A stretch of 64,000 bases of DNA from Cytophagaceae bacterium (GCA_027488865.1 JAIYAU010000033.1:1-64000), one strand, 5' to 3'. Positions 13,949 through 24,081 are shown, numbered from the stretch's first letter. A program made the numbers and translations. Notes: a model not told the origin generated them from the sequence alone.

Positions 13949-16606
13949 TTAATAAATCACCAATTTCTTGGTTAGTATTTGTGATGCGTTTTCTATTTTC
14001 ACGATATATATTCCTTTAGCAAGGTTATTGAGTGCAAGTGAAATTACACCTTCACTGGTTTTTACAGATTGATACACAATATTTCCTTGCAAGTCGGTTA
14101 CTTCAATTTGTAAGGTTTGTATATCAGCTATTCCAGCCAGTATCAAGGAGACATTGCCATCACTTGGATTGGGTAGAATATTAAAATCCAAAGTGGCACT
14201 TTGTTTGGCCAAAACACTTATCACTTTGCTGTAGGAAGTAGAACCATCTTTATCTACTTGCTTTAATCTATAGTAATTAGTACCTTCAAGAGGTGTCTCA
14301 TCTTCAAATTCGTATACCTTAGTACCCTGACCATTATTCAATGGATTGATGGTAGCAATCGCAGTAAAATTTAAATTGTTATTACTTCTTTCAATTACAA
14401 AATGGTCATTGTCTTTTTCATTTGAAGTTATCCACTGAAGTACATTTATTGACTCCTTAGGCCAAGCTTTAAAGGAAATTAAGTTGACCGGAAGTGGACA
14501 CAACACTGTGGCTACAATTGGCTCAGATACAGAATAACTTTTACATGGGTCATTCGCATTGGCATAGTTGGGTGCTGTAAAGTTAGTGTTTGCCGTAAAG
14601 GTGGCAGCTGAGGCAGCAATCACCCTAAAATAAATCTTATCACTGGCATTAAGCCCTAAGAATGGGGCACTTCCGCCAAAATTATTCAGGTTAAGAAATT
14701 CCGCAGATACAGGTGTTCCCAAGTTTGTCCAACTGGTATTGACTGAGGGCGTTTTGGTCCACTGGTATAAGAAAAGTGGAGCATTGCCATAAAAGGCCTT
14801 TAATAAATTACTGGCTTTAGATACCAAAGGCAAAGTGCTAGCACCATTGGCGCACAGGGTAGTAGCTTCCGAAGCAGTGGCTAGATCAAAGTATAAATTA
14901 ACAGCAGGTGGGGCACATGCTAGTATTCTAATATCATCGAGCACAAGGTCGTTGCCATTGGCTGACACGTTTTGGTTATTAATAATGTCCATTTGAAGAC
15001 TATTGCCCGACACCAAATTGATTTGTGCAGCTACCCTCACCCATACTCCGCCACCATCTGCTTCACGTGTTGCGGTGGCAATGGTAGAAACGGTATTGGT
15101 TGGATTGCCTACTTCTGTTAAATTCACTCTTATATTTACAGGATTGTAGGTACCAGATGCACTATTCGTAAATACAGCAATATAACATTCAAAGAACAAC
15201 TGTTTGCCAAAACAAAGGTTGTTGATGGTTCTGGAATATAATACTTGACCTCCCGTGTTTATTGGGCAATTAAGAAATAGAGCTCCACCGTCCTCAATAC
15301 CAGAATGGTCGTAACTTAAACTTGGCGAGGCAGATAGACCTTTTACATTATTTGCCCAGCGCAATAATGCACCATCATATCCATTTACTGCATTGTATCC
15401 TGTTATATAGGCTGCTACAGTATATTCGCCATCATTAATAAAGGTAGGTGCTCCTACAAATGTAGCTCCTAAGGGTGCGGGCGTAATTGGCCAACGAAAA
15501 GGAGTGGTTGTAGTTCTAGCCACTTCTACAGGATTAAGCACATTGGTATAGTCCCAAGTAAAATATTTGGTACCGGTTTTGTCACTCATATCCAACCTAC
15601 CAAAATTATCATAATAAACCGTTTGCCTAGAGGCTGAAACTGGCGGGCTACCTATTTGGCAACAAGTAATGGCACTTACCGATACAGGATCTGTGGTAAC
15701 AGCGGCTCCTACACTGGGCGTTACTACCAATCTAAATTGATAGTTTCCTACAGCGGCTACCTCATATAATAAAGATTGATTGGTGCCTCCGCTTACGTTA
15801 CCCCATCCACTGCCAGTATTAACTTGCCACTGAAAAGAAGCATTATAATTTTGGGTTGGTTGCAAGGATATTTGCTCTCCAACACACACCTCCGCACCCA
15901 TGTTAGAGATGATGACAGGTTTGATAAATCCATTTACATCAATTTTTTGTAAACCCATGGCCTGGCAGCTTCCGTTTCCATTCATGGTAGCATTGATTCT
16001 AAAAATCATGTCACCATTGGCCGCTACAGTACCTGTAAACGTTCTTGTTTGACACTGCCCCATTCCAATTTGTGGTGCATCAGTACCGTTTAATTGATTA
16101 AAGGCGTCTAGGTTAATTCCAGCTTTAAACTCGTTCCTTTGGCTATTACATGAAGCTAATGTACTACTTACAACGCTACAATAATCAACTGTGACAGAAA
16201 CAGCTGAATTAGGCAACATACCTTTTACTACATATTCAAGTACGTTGGTATTTCCTCCCGAAGGTTTTTGACCAAACACATACATATAGTCAGGTGTGGC
16301 CAAATTGGTGTAACGGGTGTTGTCAAGCTTGTATGGATTATCGGTGATGGCATAATAATAATTGGCATTAAAAACGTTAGCATTTACGTTGGGGGCAATC
16401 ACGGGAGTACTGGTGATACTTCCAGACTGAACACCATATTGTACAATATCGTTGAGCCCAATATACGTACGACCAGCATTGCCTGCGGAAGGATTAAAGG
16501 TGGTACCAGCTACAAGTATTTGTGCAGAAAGGTTGCTCATGTTGCATATTGATGCAACGTAAAGAATCAGTAAACCTACTGTTCTTAAGGGTAGGAATTT
16601 AATCAT
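13949..16606 (-). CDS. large secreted T9SS-sorted protein with Ig-like and adhesin-like regions
   Basis: The 885-residue protein has a signal peptide (about residues 1-29, NLSAQ) and an all-beta mature chain. Residues about 225-310 look like an Ig-like/PKD-type repeat (VCVGEQISLQPTQNYNASFQWQV). The part from 695 to 795 is the FN3-like domain that often precedes the sorting signal (NVLQWITSNEKDNDHFVIERS). The last ~80 residues are a type A sorting domain (ILPNPSDGNVSL to LTKKLVIY). It should be a surface or released protein; its target is unknown. Confidence 0.88.
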   Translation of the reverse strand: MIKFLPLRTVGLLILYVASICNMSNLSAQILVAGTTFNPSAGNAGRTYIGLNDIVQYGVQSGSITSTPVIAPNVNANVFNANYYYAITDNPYKLDNTRYTNLATPDYMYVFGQKPSGGNTNVLEYVVKGMLPNSAVSVTVDYCSVVSSTLASCNSQRNEFKAGINLDAFNQLNGTDAPQIGMGQCQTRTFTGTVAANGDMIFRINATMNGNGSCQAMGLQKIDVNGFIKPVIISNMGAEVCVGEQISLQPTQNYNASFQWQVNTGSGWGNVSGGTNQSLLYEVAAVGNYQFRLVVTPSVGAAVTTDPVSVSAITCCQIGSPPVSASRQTVYYDNFGRLDMSDKTGTKYFTWDYTNVLNPVEVARTTTTPFRWPITPAPLGATFVGAPTFINDGEYTVAAYITGYNAVNGYDGALLRWANNVKGLSASPSLSYDHSGIEDGGALFLNCPINTGGQVLYSRTINNLCFGKQLFFECYIAVFTNSASGTYNPVNIRVNLTEVGNPTNTVSTIATATREADGGGVWVRVAAQINLVSGNSLQMDIINNQNVSANGNDLVLDDIRILACAPPAVNLYFDLATASEATTLCANGASTLPLVSKASNLLKAFYGNAPLFLYQWTKTPSVNTSWTNLGTPVSAEFLNLNNFGGSAPFLGLNASDKIYFRVIAASAATFTANTNFTAPNYANANDPCKSYSVSEPIVATVLCPLPVNLISFKAWPKESINVLQWITSNEKDNDHFVIERSNNNLNFTAIATINPLNNGQGTKVYEFEDETPLEGTNYYRLKQVDKDGSTSYSKVISVLAKQSATLDFNILPNPSDGNVSLILAGIADIQTLQIEVTDLQGNIVYQSVKTSEGVISLALNNLAKGIYIVKIENASQILTKKLVIY

Positions 16607-17065
16607 AATATAATTTGAAGTAGTATATAAAATGCTTGGTACGAAATTACCTTTACATTTTAATTGTTTTAATAATAAAGTGTTGTTTGAAACAGCTAGC
16701 TTTTAATCCAATTTGGGTTGTAAAGGTAACCATAATTATTGTAATAAAATAGGATTTCTTGGTATTTTATGGGCAATAGTACCAGTTTAAACCTTAAAAA
16801 TGAGGGAGGTGGATTGACAAAATTGGCAACGGGAGTGGTGTTATCTTAGTAAGTTTAAAAGAAGTAAAATAATTGAATTCAGGGAGGGAGTGTTACAAAC
16901 AAAACCTAATTTAAATTCTCGCACCAACATAATTAAAAGGAAAGCGAATAGGTTTAAAAGCTTCAAAATGAATTTAAAAATAAAAACACTCCTTGAACAT
17001 GTTAAAGATCTATTTTGGATTGTTAAATTCGCTGGCAATATTTACACCAGTTTTTCAATTTTCTT
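16607..17065. other. gene-free stretch between divergent genes
   Basis: AT-rich. I see two overlapping open frames of about 65 codons on opposite strands but no family match, start context or composition that supports either. Promoters for the divergent genes at 16606 and 17066 should lie here. Confidence 0.5.
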
Positions 17066-17632
17066 ATGGCTGACACTACAAAAAACTTATCTATAGAGCA
17101 ACAGGAGGAACTATTAACCACCTTACGAATCCGTTTTGAAAAGAACGTGTTGCGTCATCCAGGGCTTGATTGGGCTATTGTACACAAAGCGTTACTAACA
17201 AAACCTGATAAACTTTGGTCAATTTATGAAATGGAACGAACTGGTGGTGAACCAGATGTGGTAATTGAACAACACATAAAAGATGGATTTACTTTTTATG
17301 ATTGCGCCCCAGAAAGTCCAAAAGGGCGACGCAGCATTTGTTATGACCACCCAGCACTTCATGCAAGAAAAGAAAACAAACCAGACAACTCCGCTTTAAA
17401 CATGGCCGAAGCCATGGAAGTAGAAATTTTGACAGAAGAACAATATCGATACTTACAGGAATTTGGAAATTTTGATACCAAAACTTCTAGTTGGGTTAAA
17501 ACTCCCGATAAAATAAGAGCTCTTGGCGGTGCCATTTTTTGTGATCGTCGTTATAATATGGTGTTTGTTTATCACAATGGTGCAGAATCATATTATGCTG
17601 CCAGGGGCTTTAGGGGGAGATTGTCGCTATAG
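17066..17632 (+). CDS. DUF4256 family protein
   Basis: The 188-residue soluble protein matches the DUF4256 layout: an N-terminal EELLTTLRIRFEKNVLRHPGLDW segment, a central GGEPDVV with FYDCAPESPKGRRSICYDHPAL, and a C-terminal GGAIFCDRRYNMVFVYHNGAESYYAARGFRG. The family is widespread in bacteria and uncharacterised. Length is normal for the family. The gene has no close co-directional partner (150 bp to the next). Confidence 0.88.
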   Translation: MADTTKNLSIEQQEELLTTLRIRFEKNVLRHPGLDWAIVHKALLTKPDKLWSIYEMERTGGEPDVVIEQHIKDGFTFYDCAPESPKGRRSICYDHPALHARKENKPDNSALNMAEAMEVEILTEEQYRYLQEFGNFDTKTSSWVKTPDKIRALGGAIFCDRRYNMVFVYHNGAESYYAARGFRGRLSL

Positions 17633-17766
17633 TAAATACCCTTTTTTAAGAGTCTCCCTTATTTACTTTTGCGAAATAATAAACTTAGTAATTAAAAGGT
17701 ATCAAGCAAACAAACTAAACCTTTACAAAATACAAAGTTAAAATCTAGTCAAATCAATTTTTTATC

Positions 17767-17774
17767 TACTTTTG
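17767..17774 (+). promoter_or_regulatory. putative -7 element for the aminopeptidase gene
   Basis: TACTTTTG fits TAnnTTTG and ends 8 bases before the ATG at 17783, so the transcript would have a very short leader. Confidence 0.45.
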
Positions 17775-17782
17775 ATAAAGTT

Positions 17783-18820
17783 ATGAAAAAGTATTTAAAA
17801 AGGATTGGTCTTGCGATGTTACTGTTGTTGGCAGTGGTAATAATTTGGCAACATGAGCTTATTTTTTATGGCATTTCTCAAGGATATGGACAAGTTAAAA
17901 TAATACTGCTAGCTAAGCCTGTTGAGGATTATTTAGCCAACAAAACCTTTCCCGATTCTCTAAAAGCTAAATTACGTCTGGTACAAGAAATTCGTCAGTT
18001 TGCGTTTGATTCTTTAGGAATAAACTATTCTGATAACTACACAACCCTCTATGATTTACGGGGCGATACGCCCATGTGGATGCTTACAGCCTGTAGTCCT
18101 TTTTCGTTTGAAGTGAAGGAGTGGGATTTTCCTATTATTGGGAGCTTTTCTTATAAAGGCTATTTTGATAGTAGCCAAGTGGCTAAGGAAGAAGAAATAT
18201 TAAAAAAACAAGGCTATGATACTGATGTGGGAGAAATAAGTGGTTGGAGCACCTTGGGATGGTTTAAAGACCCAATATTATCCAACATGCTGGAGCGCTC
18301 CGAAGGTAGCTTGGCCAATTTGATAATTCATGAACTCACACATGGCACGCTTTATGTAAAGAACAATGTTGACTACAATGAAAATTTGGCAAGTTTTGTT
18401 GGTGATGTGGGAGCGCTAAAATTTATGGAATATAAATTTGGCCCCAATTCTCCACAGGCCAAACGCTACATTAATAGTAAAAATGATTATGAAAAATATA
18501 GTAACCACGTATTAAGAGGTACTCAAAAACTGGATAGTCTTTATCATACTTTTGACAAATCTATGACGACAACCCAAAAATTAAATTCAAAAAATACATT
18601 TATAGCGACCATTATGCAAAGTATGGACACGATTAAATATAGCAATCGTCACATTTCAAAATTTGAAAAAGATGAACCATTGCCAAATAATACCTATTTC
18701 ATGCATTATGTACGATATCGCAAACAACAGAATACATTTGAAACCGAATTTTTACAACGCTTTCATGGAGACTTTAAAAAATACTTTATCTATCTCAAGA
18801 AAACATATCCATCGCTATAA
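17783..18820 (+). CDS. putative zinc-dependent aminopeptidase (PF10023-type)
   Basis: The 345-residue protein has an N-terminal transmembrane or signal segment (about 8-23), so it sits at the membrane facing the periplasm. The gluzincin motif HELTH occurs at 183-187, with a downstream NE (199-200) supplying the third zinc ligand. The family signature ASFVGDVGALKFM follows. This is the layout of the predicted aminopeptidase family found in Proteobacteria and Bacteroidota, whose substrates are not established. The gene ends 13 bp before namZ and is probably co-transcribed with it. Confidence 0.88.
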   Translation: MKKYLKRIGLAMLLLLAVVIIWQHELIFYGISQGYGQVKIILLAKPVEDYLANKTFPDSLKAKLRLVQEIRQFAFDSLGINYSDNYTTLYDLRGDTPMWMLTACSPFSFEVKEWDFPIIGSFSYKGYFDSSQVAKEEEILKKQGYDTDVGEISGWSTLGWFKDPILSNMLERSEGSLANLIIHELTHGTLYVKNNVDYNENLASFVGDVGALKFMEYKFGPNSPQAKRYINSKNDYEKYSNHVLRGTQKLDSLYHTFDKSMTTTQKLNSKNTFIATIMQSMDTIKYSNRHISKFEKDEPLPNNTYFMHYVRYRKQQNTFETEFLQRFHGDFKKYFIYLKKTYPSL

Positions 18821-18833
18821 CTGTACTGGTACC

Positions 18834-19991
18834 TTGAAAAACATTTTGTATTTTCTATTATTAACTTTTACTTTATTCAGCTGCTCCTTTGCTAAAGGCC
18901 AAATTACCGTTGGAGCAGCACAACTTGATAACTATCTAAAACTCATCAAAGGTAAAAAGGTTGGGTTGGTGGTAAACCAAACGTCGGTAATAGGCCAAAC
19001 TCATTTGGTGGATACCTTAAAAAGCTTGGACATTGAGGTTAAATTTGTTTTTGCACCAGAACATGGATTTAGAGGAGAAGCTGGCGCTGGCGAACATATT
19101 AAAAGTGAGATTGACCCTAAAACAGGCATACAAGTAGTGTCACTTTATGGAAAAACCAAAAAACCAAGTGCTGAGATTCTTGCCCAACTCGATATAGTAA
19201 TTTTTGATATTCAAGATGTTGGAGCAAGATTCTACACATATATAAGCACACTACATTATGTTATTGAAGCTTGTATTGAAAACAAAAAACAACTCATTTT
19301 ATTGGATAGGCCAAATCCTAACGGGATGTATGTACAAGGACCAGTGCTTGAACCCCAGTATAAATCTTTTGTAGGAATGCACCCAATACCCATCCTTCAT
19401 GGCTTGACCTTGGGAGAGCTTACCCAAATGATTATAGGTGAAAATTGGGTTCAAAATAGTAATCTACTAGACTATAAAATTATTTCATGTAAAAACTATA
19501 CCCATCAACAGGCTTATCAACTTGCGATAAGACCTTCGCCTAACTTACCCAATCAACAAGCTGTAATGTTATATCCTTCTCTGTGCTTATTTGAAGCCAC
19601 AAAAGTGAGTGTAGGAAGAGGAACAGTATTCCCGTTTCAAGTATATGGCACCCATACATCTAGCTTTGGAAATTTTCAATTTACCCCAAAAACGATCAAG
19701 GGTTATGTCACTCACCCTCCATATGAAGATACCTTGTGTTATGGTGTCGATTTAAGAAAAGTAGATATTGAAGATGGTTTTAGTCTTAAGTTTATTTTAG
19801 ATGCCTACCAGAAAATAGGTAAAGAACAAGCGTTTATCGCTAGCCCTTCGTTTTTTGATAAGCTTGCAGGTACTAACCAGTTAAGATTGCAATTGCAAGC
19901 GGGTGTGAAAGAGGAGGAGATTGTTAAAAGTTGGCAACCGGCACTTGATAACTTTAAGAAAATTAGGACAAAATATTTGATTTATCCTTAA
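18834..19991 (+). CDS. namZ: exo-beta-N-acetylmuramidase NamZ (DUF1343)
   Basis: A TTG at 18834 is chosen as start: it gives a proper signal peptide (LKNILYFLLLTFTLFSCSFAKGQ) right after the preceding gene's stop, while the only upstream ATGs lie inside that gene. The product is about 385 residues with the DUF1343/NamZ motifs KGKKVGLVVNQTSVIG, FAPEHGFRGEAGAGE, DIQDVGARFYTYISTL, DRPNPNGMYVQGP and GRGTVFPFQVYG. NamZ releases MurNAc from the non-reducing end of peptidoglycan fragments during cell-wall recycling. The signal may include a lipobox (LFSC). Confident by motif. Confidence 0.93.
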   Translation: MKNILYFLLLTFTLFSCSFAKGQITVGAAQLDNYLKLIKGKKVGLVVNQTSVIGQTHLVDTLKSLDIEVKFVFAPEHGFRGEAGAGEHIKSEIDPKTGIQVVSLYGKTKKPSAEILAQLDIVIFDIQDVGARFYTYISTLHYVIEACIENKKQLILLDRPNPNGMYVQGPVLEPQYKSFVGMHPIPILHGLTLGELTQMIIGENWVQNSNLLDYKIISCKNYTHQQAYQLAIRPSPNLPNQQAVMLYPSLCLFEATKVSVGRGTVFPFQVYGTHTSSFGNFQFTPKTIKGYVTHPPYEDTLCYGVDLRKVDIEDGFSLKFILDAYQKIGKEQAFIASPSFFDKLAGTNQLRLQLQAGVKEEEIVKSWQPALDNFKKIRTKYLIYP

Positions 19992-20003
19992 TACTGCATT
20001 TAC

Positions 20004-20906
20004 ATGAGAATTATCTATATGGGAACGCCAGAATTTGCGGTTCCAAGTCTTGAAATTTTAATACAAAACGATTTTAATGTGGTAGCTGTTATTACGGCAC
20101 CCGACAAACCTTCTGGAAGGGGCTTGCAGTTAAATGAGTCTTCAGTTAAAAAAATTGCTGTTCAACATAATATACCAGTTTTACAACCCACAAATCTGAA
20201 AGAACCAGCATTTCTAGAAGAATTAAAAAGTTATGAAGCAGATTTACAAATTGTAGTTGCTTTTAGAATGCTGCCTGAGGTAGTTTGGAATATGCCTCGT
20301 CTTGGTACTTTTAATTTACATGCCTCTTTGTTACCCCAATACAGGGGTGCAGCCCCCATCAATTGGGCTATAATAAATGGAGAAAAGGAAACGGGGGCTA
20401 CCACCTTCTTGTTACAACATGAAATAGATACTGGGAATATTCTATTCCAAGAAAAAATAGGGATTTCTGAAACAGAAAATGTGGGAGAACTGTATGAAAA
20501 GCTCATGATGCTAGGGAGCAATTTGGTGTTAAAAACAGTAAAATGTATGCAAACTGGTGATTACCACCTTGCACCTCAGCAGACTGACGGAAAAGAACTT
20601 AAACATGCACCAAAAATATTTAAAGAAACTTGTAAAATAGATTGGGACTTGCCAAGTATTAATGTATACAATTTTATTAGGGGATTGTCACCTTATCCCG
20701 CAGCGTTTTTTGAATATCATGGTAGGATTTATAAAGTATTTGAAGCAGAAGTAGCAAATGATAAATTGGACGAGGTAATGGCTACAGACCATAAAACCTT
20801 TTGGAAAATGAGAACTAAAGATGGTGCAATTGCCATCAAAGAGCTTCAACCCGAAGGCAAAAAGAGAATGACTATTGAAGATTTTTTAAGAGGCAATAAA
20901 ATTTAG
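20004..20906 (+). CDS. fmt: methionyl-tRNA formyltransferase
   Basis: The 300-residue protein has the N-terminal formyltransferase domain with RIIYMGTPEFAVPSLE, the substrate loop APDKPSGRG, and the catalytic region FNLHASLLPQYRGAAPINWAI with the Asn-His-Ser set. DTGNILFQEKI follows, and then the C-terminal OB-like domain. It formylates initiator Met-tRNA using 10-formyl-THF. It lies 12 bp after namZ, so it is likely in the same transcript. Length and motifs are standard. Confidence 0.97.
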   Translation: MRIIYMGTPEFAVPSLEILIQNDFNVVAVITAPDKPSGRGLQLNESSVKKIAVQHNIPVLQPTNLKEPAFLEELKSYEADLQIVVAFRMLPEVVWNMPRLGTFNLHASLLPQYRGAAPINWAIINGEKETGATTFLLQHEIDTGNILFQEKIGISETENVGELYEKLMMLGSNLVLKTVKCMQTGDYHLAPQQTDGKELKHAPKIFKETCKIDWDLPSINVYNFIRGLSPYPAAFFEYHGRIYKVFEAEVANDKLDEVMATDHKTFWKMRTKDGAIAIKELQPEGKKRMTIEDFLRGNKI

Positions 20907-21015
20907 CACAACTAGGGTTTGAGCACTACACCTAAAAGCGGAAATGGTTTTATTCATCCATATTTAGGTATATGCACCAACGGTTGAACATTATGCAGCC
21001 AAAACGTTTAACCTT

Positions 21016-22371
21016 TTACCGCCCTGAAAGATTAGCTGTTTTATAGCCAATAACTTTATCGGTTAATCCACCAAACGGCCTAAAATAAACTAGAATATCA
21101 TAAACGTTCTCGGTAACGCTGTAAGAATTCTCAAAAAAACTTAGGTCATAATTATTGCTATTATCTTGTTTGAGGGCATACATATAATTATAGTACCCCT
21201 GTTTTAATAAAGCTTGTCCTTTATAGGTTTTGGAAGCTTCATCATATACCATTAAAAAGTTCTTATTGATTTTCCAGTCAGTTAAGCCTCCTATAATATA
21301 CACTGAACCCGCTGTTTTCTCTGATTTCAAAGTAAAATTTACTTTAACATAATCTGCTTGAAGAGGGTCGTTGTTGGTTTCTGCTCTACCCAACAAAAAT
21401 CGTCCGTTAATGTCAGGTGTAAGTTCATAGGCCCTACCCATTTTGGACTTGTCTTCCATAAGTTTTAATTCCAATTTGTTATTAGTATGTTGTAGCGCTT
21501 CAACATTAAGGGCCGCGTAACGCACATTTCGTATATCAAACACCCTAAATTCATTATAGCCTTTAAAACAGTTTTCGTTATTAAAAAATTGAAAATCCAG
21601 AGTTTTTTCATTTTCTCTAATATAAAGCGGTTTCATATCAATAATGGCGTTATCCCAACGATAATTTTGTCTTACCACCACTTTAAGGTCATTTACATTC
21701 TGTATATTAAAGGTTGGATAGTTAATTACAAAATCTAGTTGTTGGTGTGTTTCTCTCACATCAGGATTGACGGCCATGGTCAAACGAGGAGAAATATTTA
21801 TTAAATTTTCATAAACTATAAATCGTCGAGTAAGCACAAAATCACTTTGGTTACCATCACGATAAACCATTAAAATGTAATTTCCTGATTGTTTTACCTT
21901 GGGTAAGTTAAATTTATAATGTACAAACGGTGTGTAAGTACTGCTTGACATGTTGTATTGATTAATCGTGTATTCGTTGTATTCGCTGAGTATTTGCATG
22001 TCAGGCACTTGAGAGGGTGTCCAATCTGCAGTACAGTTCACTATTTTGGCATAATAATTAGTGTAAGTAGTGCCTAACTCTTCAAATTCAAGTGTGAGGG
22101 GTAAGTACTGATAAAGAGAAACTATAGGGGGTTGAAAGGCATCGGTGTTTTGGCCAGACACCGGATAGAGCATAACACTTTTAATATTATCTTCATATAT
22201 AAGGTCATCCATTCTAAGCTGTTTTTCATAATAACTGGATTTGGTAGAGCTGCTTGTAGCTGTGCCAGCAGGTACACAACTATCAATGATTGCAGCCAAC
22301 CCAACCAAAATTACAACTTGAAAGTAAAACCTTGATTTGTTGGTTTTAGGTATTGTTCTAAAATTATTCAT
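21016..22371 (-). CDS. type IX secretion system plug-type lipoprotein (DUF5103)
   Basis: The start at 22371 (MNNFRT) overlaps the upstream stop by 8 bp and gives a signal with a lipobox (AAIIDSC); an ATG six codons earlier is possible. The roughly 450-residue product has the DUF5103/T9SS plug layout: an N-terminal IKSVMLYPVSGQNTDAFQPPIVSL, a beta-sandwich mid region with LRDGNQSD-type hairpins, and a C-terminal GGLTDWKINKNFLMVYDE and YYNYMYALKQD. The plug seals the SprA channel when no cargo is bound. It is the last gene of a minus-strand group. Confidence 0.9.
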   Translation of the reverse strand: MNNFRTIPKTNKSRFYFQVVILVGLAAIIDSCVPAGTATSSSTKSSYYEKQLRMDDLIYEDNIKSVMLYPVSGQNTDAFQPPIVSLYQYLPLTLEFEELGTTYTNYYAKIVNCTADWTPSQVPDMQILSEYNEYTINQYNMSSSTYTPFVHYKFNLPKVKQSGNYILMVYRDGNQSDFVLTRRFIVYENLINISPRLTMAVNPDVRETHQQLDFVINYPTFNIQNVNDLKVVVRQNYRWDNAIIDMKPLYIRENEKTLDFQFFNNENCFKGYNEFRVFDIRNVRYAALNVEALQHTNNKLELKLMEDKSKMGRAYELTPDINGRFLLGRAETNNDPLQADYVKVNFTLKSEKTAGSVYIIGGLTDWKINKNFLMVYDEASKTYKGQALLKQGYYNYMYALKQDNSNNYDLSFFENSYSVTENVYDILVYFRPFGGLTDKVIGYKTANLSGR

Positions 22372-22861
22372 TGCTTTTGCGCCATTCATCCAAAGTGATT
22401 AATCTATCTTCACCTGCATCGTATAGCTTGATCTCTCTGGTGTCTTTATCAATATAAAAATCGTACCTTACCTTGGATTCATTTCCTGTTTTTTCACTCA
22501 CCTTCACATTATACAGATTGTCTGTTTCTAGCGGAGTATCAGATAAAGTAGCAGCTAATTTTGTTTTGCCTTTTGAAGTTGAATCCAATAAAAGCGCTTC
22601 TCTTTTAAGTTCTGGTAATTTAAGAATGGCGGCAGTTAGTTGACCTTGTATGCTGGTGTCTTTTAAGCTAGTATCTATGGCAACGATATGTTTGGTAGTG
22701 GTATTATTCTTATTTTTAGAAGAATCTAAAGATAAACTATCTATAGGGTTAGGCCTTTTATTTTCACCGTCATCTCCAAAGTCACAAGATACCAAAATTG
22801 TGGCCATTGAGATAACCGTCAATAAGTAAACTACACGTACACAACTTGGTTGGTTGTTCAT
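22364..22861 (-). CDS. small lipoprotein of unknown function
   Basis: The 165-residue protein has a signal with a lipobox (TILVSC). The mature part has a Ser/Asn/Thr-rich linker and a C-terminal soluble domain of about 90 residues ending KLYDAGEDRLITLDEWRKSNE. I do not recognise the family. It sits between the DUF4293 gene (6 bp) and the T9SS plug gene (8-bp overlap), which hints at an envelope role. Confidence 0.65.
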   Translation of the reverse strand: MNNQPSCVRVVYLLTVISMATILVSCDFGDDGENKRPNPIDSLSLDSSKNKNNTTTKHIVAIDTSLKDTSIQGQLTAAILKLPELKREALLLDSTSKGKTKLAATLSDTPLETDNLYNVKVSEKTGNESKVRYDFYIDKDTREIKLYDAGEDRLITLDEWRKSNE

Positions 22862-22867
22862 AACTAA

Positions 22868-23344
22868 TTATCTTATTCTGTCAAAGGCATCTTTTACCAA
22901 GCGCTCATCTCTTCTAATAAATCTATTAGCAATCATATTTAGGATTAGTCCAATTGCAGGAACAAAAAATCCAAAGCCAAACTTGCCTACCACCTTAGCC
23001 ACCACCAACTTGTTGGCTTCTGAGGAATAATAAATCATAGCACCCAACATTCCTAACACCAGCAAAGTATTCAAAAGCCCAACCAACATTTGATTTTTTC
23101 TATTATTGTATTGAAAAATAGAAAAAGTAGAGGCTACAATTGCCAATCCTGCAATAATGGCGATTACAAAGGTAGCTTGTGTATTTATTACCTTGTCGTC
23201 TTTCGTTACCTGTGTATTAAGTGCAGTCATCACCACCCTTTCGTTGGTAACGAGATCGTGCTTAATAAAAATAGGCACAAAAAACAAAGAAATCATGAGC
23301 GTAACGAAAATTACTAATAATAGGGTTTGTACTCTTTGTATCAT
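22868..23344 (-). CDS. DUF4293 integral membrane protein
   Basis: The 158-residue protein starts MIQRVQTLLLVIFVTLM and has four predicted transmembrane helices, with a short periplasmic insert (KHDLVTNERVVMTALN), matching the DUF4293 family typical of Bacteroidota. The end (ANRFIRRDERLVKDAFDRIR) is the conserved cytoplasmic tail. The function of the family is unknown. It is followed within 6 bp by the lipoprotein gene. Confidence 0.9.
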   Translation of the reverse strand: MIQRVQTLLLVIFVTLMISLFFVPIFIKHDLVTNERVVMTALNTQVTKDDKVINTQATFVIAIIAGLAIVASTFSIFQYNNRKNQMLVGLLNTLLVLGMLGAMIYYSSEANKLVVAKVVGKFGFGFFVPAIGLILNMIANRFIRRDERLVKDAFDRIR

Positions 23345-23403
23345 TGTAATGGATTATAATACAAATTAAGGTATTTTTTAGTTATTTATGAATAAAAGAA
23401 AAA

Positions 23404-24081
23404 TTAAGCTACATTCTTTTTAGTAGATAACCATTCCATGATGGTAATAGGGAGCAGTAGGCAAGTAAAAGCATAAATAGTATCCTCCACTGGAATAGTG
23501 TATAACCGCTGTCCAATTATCTCTAGGTGATTGTATTTTACCACAGGCACTGCTGTAAGAACACCATTTACTACAAAGAATGGAATTAAATGTACTAGAT
23601 AAGCAATCCAAAAGTAGGCCATGTATTGTTTTTTTAATACATAGTGATGCAACACCAACAATAACAAGGCAATGGCACAATTGACAAGCGTATAGGTTTT
23701 ATCTTTGAACACAATACAAAGCACCAATAATACAGCAATTCCAAAAAAATTAATTTTATCCACATAAGGCGTGAGCCATTGATCGGAAAAATAGGCTTTA
23801 ATACAACAATAAATAAAAACACTGGCATAAGGCACCACAAAAAAGAAGCTCCATTCTTCTATTGGCAAATCGTTAATTCTAATTGGCCAAACATAATCGG
23901 GATTAAAACTCCACACTCCTATACGCGTAAACCAGCCGTCCCATAAAATAAAAAGTGCACCATTCACCAAAATACCCACAAACAAGGGTATCCAAATTTT
24001 ATAATAAGCCACTTTTTTATCAAAACTTAATATAAACGGCCCCAAAAAAGAAGCCAACATTAGCCAAGCGTACAAAGACAT
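23404..24081 (-). CDS. lycopene cyclase, CrtYcd-type membrane protein
   Basis: The ATG at 24081 is preferred over a TTG two codons upstream. The roughly 225-residue protein has six to seven hydrophobic helices. It shows the two-domain repeat of heterodimeric/fused lycopene beta-cyclases, with the signature SFNPDYVWPIRINDLPIEEWSFFFVVPYASVFIYCCIKAYF in the first half and IPVEDTIYAFTCLLLPITIMEW in the second (PxE(E/D) motifs in both). It would cyclise lycopene to beta-carotene. No phytoene synthase or desaturase is in the window, so the rest of the pathway must lie elsewhere. Confidence 0.88.
   Translation of the reverse strand: MSLYAWLMLASFLGPFILSFDKKVAYYKIWIPLFVGILVNGALFILWDGWFTRIGVWSFNPDYVWPIRINDLPIEEWSFFFVVPYASVFIYCCIKAYFSDQWLTPYVDKINFFGIAVLLVLCIVFKDKTYTLVNCAIALLLLVLHHYVLKKQYMAYFWIAYLVHLIPFFVVNGVLTAVPVVKYNHLEIIGQRLYTIPVEDTIYAFTCLLLPITIMEWLSTKKNVA

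Noticed and set aside
16841-17096. Two opposing frames of 65-68 codons
   Set aside because: They overlap each other on opposite strands in AT-rich DNA and look like chance frames; neither has a recognisable motif.
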